In this document: piece by piece, positions 1 to 7,121 of the stretch | Numbering within the stretch: the first letter of the stretch is position 1 | Layout of the letters: each line of letters begins with the position of its first letter | Assembly: GCA_003561025.1 (NCBI GenBank) | Contig: PWII01000002.1 | Coordinates: 1-16,122, forward strand | Length of the DNA: 16,122 nucleotides | Reading direction: 5' to 3' | DNA from: Candidatus Nealsoniibacteriota bacterium | GTDB taxonomy: Bacteria > Patescibacteriota > Minisyncoccia > Minisyncoccales > PWPS01 | Translations under genes and position numbers: made by a program | Notes under the pieces: model-generated | What the model saw: the letters and a program-made list of their open reading frames with translations, nothing else | Databases searched by the model: none | Told to the model about the DNA's origin: nothing

Positions 1-1307
1 CCTGTTCCATGTGCCTTTAAATTTTTTGCATTCTCTGCACGATAAAACTTTTTAAATATCTTTTTCTGATCTTCTTTGGAGATACCACAGCCGTCATCAC
101 CTATCTCCATTATCATCTTCCTATCATCTTCTTTTTTTATCAAGAAGTCTATGTTTCCTTCATCTCCGGTATATTCTATCGCGTTAGAAATTAATCCGCG
201 TAAAATGATCTTTAGAATTCGAGGATCTGTCTTAATGATTAATCCATTGCTAAAATCAATGAAATTTGTATTAAGCTTTCTTTTTTCAAGTTTGCTTGAA
301 AACTCTTCTACCATCTTTTTGGAAATATCAATTATATCAATGTCAGAAAAATCAAAAACAAACATGTCTAGATCAAACATCGTCGTATTCAAAAAAGAAT
401 CAGTTATCTTAATTAGTTCACGCGTTGAAGAATAGATCTTCTCTAAATAATCTTCCTGCTCTCTCTTTACTTCACCAGCGTCTCCTCTTAGAAGAGATTT
501 AGAACACCAGCTTATAATAGAAAGAGGTGAACGAAGTTGATGGGTGGTAATAGATATAAATTCAGCTTTTATCTTGTCTATTTCGCTTATCTCCGTAATA
601 TCTCTTGTTATGCTTAATACAGAATTAACAGTTCCATCCTTAAAAAACTCAGGAATAAGAAAGGTGTAATAATATTTTTTTTCTCCACTATCTTCAACTT
701 CACTATAAAAGGTCTTCTTTTGTTTTGTCTTAAAGACGGATAAGATTGCCTCCCTAAATGCCGCCGATCTTTTGTTTTCTATTCCAAGATCTTTGTCATT
801 TTTCCAAAAAAAGTCTTTTTTTGGTATTCCAAATTCTTTTTCAGCAGATCTATTTACATAGACATATCGGCACTCTTCATCAAAACGTGCAATAATGTCC
901 GGCGTATTTTCTGTAACAGCAAAAAATCTCTCTTCTTGTAGGTGAAAGATCTCTTCTGCCTTCTTTCTAGCTTCAATATTTCTTATAATGGCGGCTACAA
1001 CACTTTCTCCATTATAGCTCACTAGCTGAGCATGAATTTCCGTAGGCATCAACGAGCCATCCTTCTTGATAAGCTCTGCTTCATAGGTATATGTTTCTTC
1101 TCCGGCAATAGTCTTCTTATAATTCTCTGCAACCTCTTTCTTGCTCCTGCTATCAACAAATTCAAGGAAATTTGAATCAACAATATCACCTGAATTATAC
1201 CCCAATGACTTTTCAGCATACACATTCGCATAAACAATCTTACCATTTTTAATCATTACAACTCCATCATTAATTTTCTCAATTATTGTCTTATAATAGT
1301 TGTCCAT
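1..1307 (-). CDS. Soluble PAS-PAS sensor histidine kinase (3' end beyond window)
   Basis: Two-component sensor kinase that autophosphorylates a histidine and would pass phosphate to a response regulator not in this window. I read the frame from ATG at 1305-1307 without a stop to the left edge, giving 435 visible residues. Two PAS-like domains lie at about residues 5-115 and 123-240. The HisKA dimerisation box holds THQLRSP with H256 as the phosphoacceptor. HATPase_c follows: N box LISNAIEYT (N375), G1 box GDDGCGI (404-409) and the start of the G2 box (HGTG) at the edge. There is no signal peptide or membrane segment, so it should sense a cytoplasmic cue through the PAS domains. The WYL-like gene ends 14 bases upstream, so the two are probably co-transcribed. 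No Shine-Dalgarno is seen; the leader is A-rich. The family is certain, the ligand unknown. Confidence 0.93.
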   Translation of the reverse strand, partial: MDNYYKTIIEKINDGVVMIKNGKIVYANVYAEKSLGYNSGDIVDSNFLEFVDSRSKKEVAENYKKTIAGEETYTYEAELIKKDGSLMPTEIHAQLVSYNGESVVAAIIRNIEARKKAEEIFHLQEERFFAVTENTPDIIARFDEECRYVYVNRSAEKEFGIPKKDFFWKNDKDLGIENKRSAAFREAILSVFKTKQKKTFYSEVEDSGEKKYYYTFLIPEFFKDGTVNSVLSITRDITEISEIDKIKAEFISITTHQLRSPLSIISWCSKSLLRGDAGEVKREQEDYLEKIYSSTRELIKITDSFLNTTMFDLDMFVFDFSDIDIIDISKKMVEEFSSKLEKRKLNTNFIDFSNGLIIKTDPRILKIILRGLISNAIEYTGDEGNIDFLIKKEDDRKMIMEIGDDGCGISKEDQKKIFKKFYRAENAKNLKAHGT

Positions 1308-1321
1308 TTTATCTTTTTTAT

Positions 1322-1630
1322 CTATTTTTTTATCTTATTTCCGGTAAGGCGTGCAAGCCTTATTTTTCCAATAATAAAGGATCTTATCTTATTATCCTTA
1401 GAATTAATGTCATATGCATTAAAAATATGTCCCGGACTCATACGATCTTTTTTGTAAATAAGAACTTCTCCCTGAGGAGGAATATCGGTGGTAAGACTTT
1501 CCGGAATAACTTCCCTCCATAAAGCCGGTGATTTTTCCGTTTTAGGATAATATATCTCTACCGTTTCTCCTCGTGAAACAGCTGTTGCAATTATCTTTAA
1601 GACTTCTTTAAAGTCTATAAAATTCTTCAT
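1322..1630 (-). CDS. Small stand-alone WYL-like domain protein
   Basis: A 102-aa protein starting at ATG 1628-1630 and ending in TAG. Residues 22-95 resemble a WYL domain: a strand with VEIYYP, then a W-R-E-V-I-P-E segment (the WYL R-x-x-x-P position), and a C-terminal strand with R-S-F-I-I-G-K-I close to the R-x-F-x-x-x-R-I signature. WYL domains are known as ligand- or nucleic-acid-sensing modules, usually fused to an N-terminal helix-turn-helix in transcription factors. Here only about 20 residues precede the domain, too few for a helix-turn-helix, so DNA binding is not supported. It lies 14 bases upstream of the histidine kinase and probably shares its transcript, which hints at a role in that signalling path (inference). 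No clear promoter or ribosome binding site was found in front of it. The WYL call rests on pattern only. Confidence 0.72.
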   Translation of the reverse strand: MKNFIDFKEVLKIIATAVSRGETVEIYYPKTEKSPALWREVIPESLTTDIPPQGEVLIYKKDRMSPGHIFNAYDINSKDNKIRSFIIGKIRLARLTGNKIKK

Positions 1631-1690
1631 AAGAATTATCCAATATCTTTTTTCCCATTTTAGTTTATATAGATAAAAAAGACAAATAAA

Positions 1691-1719
1691 AAAACAGCGG
1701 CAGTTAATGCCGCTGTTTT
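1691..1719 (-). terminator. Strong intrinsic terminator after the GerMN genes
   Basis: A perfect 12-bp inverted repeat (AAAACAGCGGCA at 1691-1702, TGCCGCTGTTTT at 1708-1719) with a 5-base loop. On the minus strand it is followed by a further T-rich run (about 1684-1690). It begins 18 bases past the stop of the GerMN gene at 1738, as expected for its terminator. The arms are flanked by A/T runs on both sides, but no plus-strand gene ends here. Confidence 0.9.
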
Positions 1720-1737
1720 ATTTTTTCTTTGCTGTCA

Positions 1738-2532
1738 TTAGGGCTGCAAGACATCCTCCGTTTCTCCATTTACGGAAATAACAACATCGTCTATTGTTTC
1801 AAACTGCAAAAGGGTCTGCTCAATTTGATCTCGTGCCATTGTAACGGTAGCAGATCCGGAAAGAAGATTAAGTTCTTCACAAAAGTCTGCATAGGCTATC
1901 TTATCTTCAATGACAACGGAATTCAATGTAACTCCTTCAAGAGATGTTCCCAAGCCCTCCTCCTTTTCTTCTAAATTTGGCCCATTTAGCAACTCAAGAA
2001 GAGCCTCTCTGGCGACTTCCAATGTATGCGGAACAGTTCTTTCAACCATGGTTATCTCTTCTACTCCGTCTTCTACTGCAAAGAAGTAAAGATTAAAAGA
2101 AATGGTTTCTTCTTCTCTCTCTTCTTCATCTATTACATCTGTTGAGTCTTCCTCCATCTCTGCAAACTCTTCGTTGAGAACAACACTAATAACCCTTCCT
2201 TCCTCTATCACAACAACAACAGTATGGTCGGTTATTACTTGAGCTGCCATCTCATCTTCATCCATCTCCCCATATCCGGCAAATCTTGCAGTAAAAGTTA
2301 ATGTGATTTCATATTTCTCATCATCAACTTTTGTTGTTCGGACATGTTCCAAATTCTCACCTCCTCTGGCAATAAATGTGCCTGAATTTTCATAAATCCA
2401 ATTCTTTGCAATATCAACCATTTCTTCCTGTTCCTCCTCTACTACATCCTCGGGTAAAGTCATTGTAGAGATAAAAAATCCGACTAAGGCAACAACAACA
2501 AAGATACCGATTACTATTATTAATTTATTCAT
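1738..2532 (-). CDS. Membrane-anchored GerMN-domain protein, paralogue 1
   Basis: A 264-aa envelope protein. Residues 3-24 form one hydrophobic N-terminal helix (signal anchor; no lipobox Cys), so the rest should lie outside the membrane. Residues about 38-122 form a first domain beginning D-I-A-K-N-W-I. After an acidic linker (about 123-145) comes a GerMN-type domain (about 145-257): strand NLYFF, helix with LLELLNGP, G-x-T segment, AYADF strand, Q-I-E-Q-T-L helix and final V-x-I-x-V-N-G strand. GerMN domains were first described in the spore protein GerM and LpqB, and occur widely in non-sporulating bacteria as extracytoplasmic modules of unclear ligand. The gene follows its larger paralogue (stop at 2578) by 45 bases, likely in one operon, and is followed by a strong terminator. 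No Shine-Dalgarno is visible. Confidence 0.87.
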   Translation of the reverse strand: MNKLIIVIGIFVVVALVGFFISTMTLPEDVVEEEQEEMVDIAKNWIYENSGTFIARGGENLEHVRTTKVDDEKYEITLTFTARFAGYGEMDEDEMAAQVITDHTVVVVIEEGRVISVVLNEEFAEMEEDSTDVIDEEEREEETISFNLYFFAVEDGVEEITMVERTVPHTLEVAREALLELLNGPNLEEKEEGLGTSLEGVTLNSVVIEDKIAYADFCEELNLLSGSATVTMARDQIEQTLLQFETIDDVVISVNGETEDVLQP

Positions 2533-2577
2533 AAAAATTACTACTTTTTGAATAATCCGACCTTTTGATAAAACTCT

Positions 2578-3612
2578 TTATTCCCATCTATTTTCTTCTA
2601 ATATAGCGTTAAGCTTATCTCTCGTATATTCATCCACAACGCCGGAACTAAGTATTAATCCGGCAGGCTCCAGTATCTCTGAATCATACTTTCTCTGAAA
2701 AATCATTACCGCGTTAGTAACAGCACCGCTAAAGACACCAGCCTCTTCACCCGGAGAACCGGGTCCTGTTTCGGCAATCATCGTATCAGGGTCAGCATTT
2801 AAAATCATCTCTAGATACTTTACATCCTCTCCTTCCATTCCTTCTTTTAGCTCTCTTTCAAAGAAAAAATCTTCCGGAACCCCCTCAACTACGACAGTAA
2901 CAGCTCTCTCTTTTTTGCTTTCTCTAACTTCAGCAATACTGTTAAACTGAGTTAGCGTCTTCTTAATCTGATTTTGTGCCTCTTCTCTAACGCTATCCCA
3001 ATCTATATCTAGTTCGATATAAGCTATCTCTCCCTCAACTCTAAATGAAAATATCTCTAGATTGTCAATTAAACTAAAAAGGCCATCTTCTCTCTCTTTT
3101 TCATTAGGGCCTTCAAAGAGCATTTCCAGCACCTCTCTCTCTTTCCCCGGTTCATCCAAAACTGCTCTTTCTACTTCTTTTAGTCTATCTTCATCATCTT
3201 CTCTAATATAGAAATAGAGAGTGGCGGTGGTCTGCTTGTCAATATATTGATTTTCTATCTCATCAAAAACTCCATCAGTAACCGCATATACAACCTCTAT
3301 ATCATCTGTCTTTATAACAATTTCACTCTCTCTTGTTCCATATTCCGGACTATCGGTAGTAAAAGTAAATACAAATCTATATTCACCCAAGCCAATCTCT
3401 TCTCTTTCTATAATCTGTAACCCTTTTCCATAGAAAGGATAGCTCTGTGAAAGGTTTTTAATCCAATTTTCAGCGATAATCTCTCCCTCTCTTATTGTCG
3501 GTACTTCTTCACGAGGAAAAAGCTCTTCGGTTACATAGATAAGCCCCAGTGTGCCAAGCACAACAGCAGAAAATATCGCAAATATTATTACTAATTTAAT
3601 CTTTATATTCAT
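2578..3612 (-). CDS. Membrane-anchored GerMN plus peptidoglycan-binding-like protein, paralogue 2
   Basis: A 344-aa envelope protein with one N-terminal membrane helix (about 5-27). It shares the first domain of its neighbour (about 42-120, beginning I-I-A-E-N-W-I) and a GerMN-type domain (about 130-245: TLYFYIR, LEMLFEGPNEKE, IAYIELD, IKKTLTQF, VTVVVEGVP). It then adds a third module at about 253-338 with LKEGMEGEDVKYLEMILN, a variable loop, V-x-x-A-V-x-x-F-Q and a final helix, the pattern of PG_binding_1 peptidoglycan-binding domains. It is therefore likely exported and in contact with the cell wall (inference from family). It appears to have its own promoter and probably leads the two-gene operon with the smaller paralogue. 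A short inverted repeat (AAGAT/ATCTT, 3614-3627) lies just upstream of the ATG. Confidence 0.87.
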   Translation of the reverse strand: MNIKIKLVIIFAIFSAVVLGTLGLIYVTEELFPREEVPTIREGEIIAENWIKNLSQSYPFYGKGLQIIEREEIGLGEYRFVFTFTTDSPEYGTRESEIVIKTDDIEVVYAVTDGVFDEIENQYIDKQTTATLYFYIREDDEDRLKEVERAVLDEPGKEREVLEMLFEGPNEKEREDGLFSLIDNLEIFSFRVEGEIAYIELDIDWDSVREEAQNQIKKTLTQFNSIAEVRESKKERAVTVVVEGVPEDFFFERELKEGMEGEDVKYLEMILNADPDTMIAETGPGSPGEEAGVFSGAVTNAVMIFQRKYDSEILEPAGLILSSGVVDEYTRDKLNAILEENRWE

Positions 3613-3637
3613 TTAAGATCACAATCTTGGTAAGTAA

Positions 3638-3666
3638 AAACTATCACAGATAGATAATCTAGTCAA
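3638..3666 (-). promoter_or_regulatory. Sigma-70-type promoter for the GerMN operon
   Basis: Read on the minus strand: TTGACT (3661-3666), a 17-base spacer, then TAGTTT (3638-3643) preceded by TGA, an extended -10 feature. The -35 matches consensus in 5 of 6 positions; the -10 is weak. It predicts a leader of about 20 bases before the ATG at 3612. Assigned by eye only. Confidence 0.5.
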
Positions 3667-3706
3667 TATTATTACATTACTAAAAACAATTTTTCCATCA
3701 TAAATC

Positions 3707-3743
3707 AAAAAGAGAGAGATCATTTTCGAACTCTCTCTTTTTT
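3707..3743 (-). terminator. Hairpin terminator after the acidic membrane protein
   Basis: AAAAAGAGAGAG (3707-3718) pairs with CTCTCTCTTTTT (3731-3742) around a 12-base loop, giving a 12-bp stem. It lies 18 bases past the stop of the small acidic gene (3761) and upstream of the GerMN promoter, so it separates the two units. On the minus strand the T-tract is the end of the stem plus a short T-rich tail, so efficiency may be moderate. Confidence 0.7.
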
Positions 3744-3760
3744 CTTCTAATAAAGGCTTG

Positions 3761-4030
3761 TTATTCCATAAGCTCTTCGTCCTCGTCTTCTTCTTCATCC
3801 TCTAGGTCTTCTTCATCTTCCTCCTCTAGTTCATCTTCATCATCTATGTCAAACATAGGGTCGTCATCAAAATCAAAATCAAACCTATCTTCGTCATCAA
3901 TTAACTCATCATCATCAACTGGAGGAAAGGGATCAACCGGATCATCTGTTCCCATTAGGGAAAAGGCTGCAACAACAACAACAATTGCTAAAATTATCGC
4001 AATTACAATTAGTATTTTTTTGGTATCCAT
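3761..4030 (-). CDS. Small membrane-anchored protein with highly acidic tail
   Basis: An 89-aa protein starting at ATG 4028-4030. Residues 5-27 form one strongly hydrophobic helix (I/V/A-rich) preceded by Lys4 and Lys5, which favours an N-in, tail-out topology. From residue 28 on, about 40 of 62 residues are Asp or Glu, with one Arg and no Lys. The first part carries a Pro-rich stretch (DPFPPVDDD), the middle D-F-D-F-D-F-D repeats, and the end an almost pure D/E run. No known domain is recognised. Such a tail is probably disordered and could bind divalent cations or basic proteins at the cell surface (inference). It lies between a promoter and a terminator of its own, so it is a single-gene unit. 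The opposite-strand frame here is only its Ser-rich complement. Confidence 0.8.
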   Translation of the reverse strand: MDTKKILIVIAIILAIVVVVAAFSLMGTDDPVDPFPPVDDDELIDDEDRFDFDFDDDPMFDIDDEDELEEEDEEDLEDEEEDEDEELME

Positions 4031-4072
4031 GTCAGTTTTATTTTTTTAACTCGACCTTTTTTACCTGAAATA

Positions 4073-4100
4073 AGTATAATGAATTATAGAAATTATGCAA
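4073..4100 (-). promoter_or_regulatory. Promoter of the acidic membrane protein gene
   Basis: On the minus strand TTGCAT (4095-4100), a 16-base spacer, then TATACT (4073-4078). Transcription would start near 4066, giving a leader of about 35 bases before the ATG at 4030. A second A/T-rich hexamer nearby (TATAAT at 4081-4086) could also act as a -10. Assigned by eye. Confidence 0.55.
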
Positions 4101-4151
4101 GAGGAAAAATAAATTTTAATGCCTCTCTCTTTTCTTTTTTTACAAATTATA

Positions 4152-4157
4152 TATAAT
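4152..4157 (+). promoter_or_regulatory. -10 box for a nearly leaderless OLD-family transcript
   Basis: A perfect TATAAT sits only 10 bases before the ATG at 4168. A start site 6-8 bases downstream of the box would leave a leader of about 3-5 bases, too short for a Shine-Dalgarno, and none is present. The region 17 bases upstream is T-rich without a good -35 match. Confidence 0.5.
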
Positions 4158-4167
4158 CATCCCAGTT

Positions 4168-5142
4168 ATGCATATAGAAGAAATTATCATAAATCACTAT
4201 AAGAGCATTAAAGATCCGATTTATCTTCGCGATCTTTTTGGCTTTCATATTCTTGTTGGCCCCAATAATGCCGGAAAAACAAATATACTTGATGCAATTA
4301 ACCTTTTTTTTGATAAAGACCTCGAAACAGAAAGATTTTTTGACAGAGATACCGATATACAGATTACATTAAATATAGAAGGAAAAAGGCATAAGATTCG
4401 TTATGGAGAGAGTGAAGAAAAAGACTCTATCTTTTCAAAAGCAGAAAAGTCATTTGTTCGAATTAACGACACGATAGATTACCCTCTTGTGGCAAAAAGG
4501 ATAAATATCTTTAAGGAGAATCATCCTCATGAATACAAGATGTTTTCTTCGACGCTCGAAAAGTACTTCAAAGAAGTAGAGATAACCGAAGAACTTTTTT
4601 TATTAAATATTCTTGCTGATGAAAAGAGCCGTTCAATGAAAAGAATGGGCGAGGGATTTAAGAGGCTTTTTGTTATCCTTTTTTATCTCTTTCACCCTCA
4701 GTACAGAGTAATACTGATAGATGAACCCGAAACACATCTTCATCCTTCAGTAATCAAAAGATTTTTACAGATACTGGAAAAAGGCAGCTTAAAAAAACAG
4801 ATATTCCTAACCACACACCATCCAACCTTTGTTCAGGCAAGATACCTTCCATTTATATGGAGAATTACAAGAAATAAAAATAAGAGCACTGCGGTTTATG
4901 GGTTTAATACAAAAAATATTGATTTAAATAGACTGGTTCAAGAGATAAATGACGAAAACTCCGGTATTCTTTTTGCAGATAAAGTTCTTCTTGTTGAAGG
5001 TGTTTCTGACGCCATCTTTATGCGAGAAATGATAAATAAGTTTTATAAAAATGATAAAGACATCAAGGTTGTTTATACAAGCGGAAAAGGCTCTGTTGAT
5101 CTCTATGCAACTATCTGTGAAGTCTTTAATATTCCTCACTAA
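4168..5142 (+). CDS. OLD-family ATPase/TOPRIM nuclease, N-terminal part (interrupted)
   Basis: First 324 residues of an OLD (overcoming lysogenization defect) type protein, an ABC-like ATPase joined to a TOPRIM nuclease. Visible motifs: Walker A GPNNAGKT (31-38), an ABC-signature-like segment RMGEGFKRL (159-167), Walker B with VILIDEPETHLHP (181-193), H-loop TTHHPTF (215-221), and the first TOPRIM motif LLVEGVSD with catalytic-type E277. The frame stops at TAA 5140-5142, just before the TOPRIM D-x-D, which is encoded immediately downstream in the same frame. The restored protein would be 417 aa, short for the family (often 500-700). OLD proteins act in phage defence, alone or with a helicase as in Gabija; no partner is present here. 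It is the only plus-strand gene in the window, with a near-leaderless promoter. Translated alone, this part would lack the metal site. Confidence 0.85.
   Translation: MHIEEIIINHYKSIKDPIYLRDLFGFHILVGPNNAGKTNILDAINLFFDKDLETERFFDRDTDIQITLNIEGKRHKIRYGESEEKDSIFSKAEKSFVRINDTIDYPLVAKRINIFKENHPHEYKMFSSTLEKYFKEVEITEELFLLNILADEKSRSMKRMGEGFKRLFVILFYLFHPQYRVILIDEPETHLHPSVIKRFLQILEKGSLKKQIFLTTHHPTFVQARYLPFIWRITRNKNKSTAVYGFNTKNIDLNRLVQEINDENSGILFADKVLLVEGVSDAIFMREMINKFYKNDKDIKVVYTSGKGSVDLYATICEVFNIPH
5140..5142 (+). other. In-frame TAA inside the OLD TOPRIM domain
   Basis: The codons run I-P-H, TAA, ATA, ATG, then L-D-N-D-A. Both sides are in the same frame and together read as one TOPRIM domain, so this is a nonsense codon and not a frameshift. 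A single change to TAT or TAC (Tyr) would restore the protein. The next-but-one codon is ATG (5146), a possible restart. Confidence 0.9.
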
Positions 5143-5145
5143 ATA

Positions 5146-5421
5146 ATGCTCGATAACGACGCAATTAACTCCTCTTCTCTTCAAAAGATTAAAAAATTTC
5201 CAAAATTTAACAAAAAAACGAGTCTTCAAGAAAAAATTAAAAGGCTCAAAGAAGAAGAGATATTTATATTGGAAAATGATTTAGAGCAGATCTATCCGGT
5301 CAAATACAAAAAAAGAGAGAAAAAGCCTCTTACGGCACTATATGTTTCTCAACAAATTACAAAAGAGGATCTAAATACAGAAGAGATGAGGATAATTAAA
5401 GAATTATTAGAAGCAATATAA
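5146..5421 (+). CDS. OLD-family TOPRIM C-terminal part
   Basis: A 91-aa continuation of the OLD-family protein in the same frame. It opens with M-L-D-N-D-A-I, the metal-binding D-x-D motif of TOPRIM domains, followed by a Lys-rich region and a C-terminal helical stretch. On its own it has neither ATPase nor a complete nuclease domain, so it is meaningful only together with the upstream part: by readthrough, by restart at ATG 5146 with re-association, or as the remnant of an inactivated gene. The frame stays clean of further stops, which suggests the interruption is recent or tolerated. It ends 8 bases before the end of the convergent debranching-enzyme gene, and no terminator hairpin is seen between them. 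Confidence 0.75.
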   Translation: MLDNDAINSSSLQKIKKFPKFNKKTSLQEKIKRLKEEEIFILENDLEQIYPVKYKKREKKPLTALYVSQQITKEDLNTEEMRIIKELLEAI

Positions 5422-5429
5422 AGTAAGAA

Positions 5430-7121
5430 TTAATATCTTATCTCTTTTCTCGCTTCCAAATAAGTCGCATTGCTCCATGCTTGGTTAATGCACCCTTCAC
5501 TTTTGAGTTCTTCTGCAGAGCTGACCTCACCATGTGAAGAAATCGTACCTTTCCACAACATTTCTTCCCTGCTGGCACTCATAATCTTCTTTATATAATC
5601 TAAATATCTTCTCTTTTCCACTCTATAGAGAGAGATTGCGGCTAAATTATTTACAAAAAACCAGCTGTCTCCTTGATGATAGCTCCTAGGCTCCTCGCCT
5701 GTATGGTTTTTATAAAAATTATCACTATTCTTATCAACCGTAGAAAGTCCTCCCCAAGAAAGCCATAGCAAATTAAGTGCATTATCAAAAACTCTTATCC
5801 ACTCTTTTTTGCTCAGTAAGTCCGGATAAATATAGTGAGCGATAAATATATTGGGACGAATCTCTTTTTCCAAAAAATTTCTACTAGGATAGTAGCCATC
5901 ATAAAGATTTTCTCCGTCAAAAAAGATATCGTAGACTTTTCTTCGCATGCTGTGTTCCATCTTTTCATAAAATTTTCTCTCTTTTATCGATTTACCAAAA
6001 AGAGATGCCAGTCGATACATGTTAAGACGCATAGCTTGAATCTCTATCCTTGCACCACTTCTTTCTATACTATCCATCCAAGTCTCATTTGGCTTATTAA
6101 CAGCAAGTTCGTCTCGTGTATAGTTCCATAAAAGCTCCTCAATGTGTCTCTTCAGGCTTTGTTCTATCAATTTATTTTCATCTCTGCTCGTGATATCAAA
6201 AATATCATCCGCGCGCTTAAATGTCCATCCAATTGCATCAATATTTATAACTCCTCCCGGACCTTTTTTTAGACCATCTTCAAGTAAGCGAAAAAAGATT
6301 CTCTTTGCCTTTTTTTTATCAATAGCGATAACTGATTTTAATGAAATTGCTTCATCACGAGGCCAAAAATGAAAAAACCATGGGAATCCAGCATATAGAC
6401 CGGAAAAATTATAATCAATAAGATTGGAAAGTGATGTTTTGGCAGATAATATATCAATATCATCCTTAGAGGTTACCTTTCTCTTCATAATTGGCCTCCT
6501 TGCATTGGTAATCGCCTCTTCTCTATCTTCAGAAACCGCATAAACAAATTTTTTACCGGAAAGAGAAATTCCTTTGTAGACATTTCTACGAAAGGGGGGT
6601 GAATTCCTGTTTTGATCAAAAAGATAGTGTCTTTGCTCTTTTTCTCTTATATCTTTCCAGTTCTTACACTTGATTGCCAAATAGATCCCGTTTATAAATT
6701 TTATTAATAGAATTTCCTCATCTATCTTCTCTGTATCGTAATCAATCGTCTCTTCCTCTGAATAAGACTCTCTAAGATCAAGATATAAATTTAATTCTAT
6801 ACTTCTATCAACTTCATAGACTAAAATATTTGAAAAGGGAGAGAGAAAGAAATTCTCTTTTATCTTTTCACGTTCCCTAAAAATATTGGTGAAATTATTT
6901 TTTACCTCTTTTACATTTCCGGAATCCTTAGGCTCTATAGCCTCAATTACCCTAAAAAATTTTCCATTAAGATTGCAAAACCATCCACTATATCGGCTCT
7001 TTGCAATGTTGTCACTATTCCAAAAATAGCTTCCAATTTTGTTGGCAAGCATAAAGCCGACACCCTCTTTGGAGACAAACTCCTCTTTTTTATCTTCTGT
7101 AAAATGAGTAATCTTATACAT
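5430..7121 (-). CDS. Glycogen debranching enzyme, amylo-alpha-1,6-glucosidase (GH133)
   Basis: Removes alpha-1,6-linked glucose at branch points of glycogen-like polymer. The 563-aa protein has an N-terminal beta-rich part (1-200, beginning with G-F-M-L-A-N-K-I-G-S-Y) and a C-terminal (alpha/alpha)6-barrel of the amylo-glucosidase type. Family landmarks: FPWFFHFWPRDEA (246-258), NETWMDS (345-351), GARIEIQA (356-363), RPN (422-424), YHQGDSWFF (481-489), and near the end SSAEEL with a later CINQAWSNA (544-552). From the yeast enzyme, the Asp of TWMD (D350) would be the acid and a Glu of SSAEEL (E537 or E538) the base; this mapping is from motif position only. It is the last gene of the operon: its ATG overlaps the stop of the glycogen synthase gene by one base (TAATG), implying coupled translation. 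Cytoplasmic; no signal peptide. Confidence 0.92.
   Translation of the reverse strand: MYKITHFTEDKKEEFVSKEGVGFMLANKIGSYFWNSDNIAKSRYSGWFCNLNGKFFRVIEAIEPKDSGNVKEVKNNFTNIFREREKIKENFFLSPFSNILVYEVDRSIELNLYLDLRESYSEEETIDYDTEKIDEEILLIKFINGIYLAIKCKNWKDIREKEQRHYLFDQNRNSPPFRRNVYKGISLSGKKFVYAVSEDREEAITNARRPIMKRKVTSKDDIDILSAKTSLSNLIDYNFSGLYAGFPWFFHFWPRDEAISLKSVIAIDKKKAKRIFFRLLEDGLKKGPGGVINIDAIGWTFKRADDIFDITSRDENKLIEQSLKRHIEELLWNYTRDELAVNKPNETWMDSIERSGARIEIQAMRLNMYRLASLFGKSIKERKFYEKMEHSMRRKVYDIFFDGENLYDGYYPSRNFLEKEIRPNIFIAHYIYPDLLSKKEWIRVFDNALNLLWLSWGGLSTVDKNSDNFYKNHTGEEPRSYHQGDSWFFVNNLAAISLYRVEKRRYLDYIKKIMSASREEMLWKGTISSHGEVSSAEELKSEGCINQAWSNATYLEARKEIRY

Noticed and set aside
76..435. Plus-strand frame of 119 codons opposite the histidine kinase
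   Set aside because: It is the Ser/Ile-rich complement of the kinase coding sequence; the minus frame carries the conserved kinase boxes.
1049..1246. Minus-strand 65-codon frame inside the kinase gene
   Set aside because: It lies in another frame of the first PAS region and has no domain or start signal of its own.
1738..3612. Sporulation or germination function for the GerMN genes
   Set aside because: GerMN domains occur in many non-spore-formers, and no other sporulation gene is present in the window.
2553..4060. Repeated AAAAGGTCG motif upstream of two envelope genes as a shared regulatory site
   Set aside because: Only two copies were seen, at different distances from the starts and not upstream of the 344-aa gene; chance is a sufficient explanation.
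4168..5421. Gabija, PARIS or another multi-gene defence system around the OLD-family gene
   Set aside because: No UvrD-like helicase, second ATPase or other partner lies next to it; both neighbours are minus-strand housekeeping-type genes.
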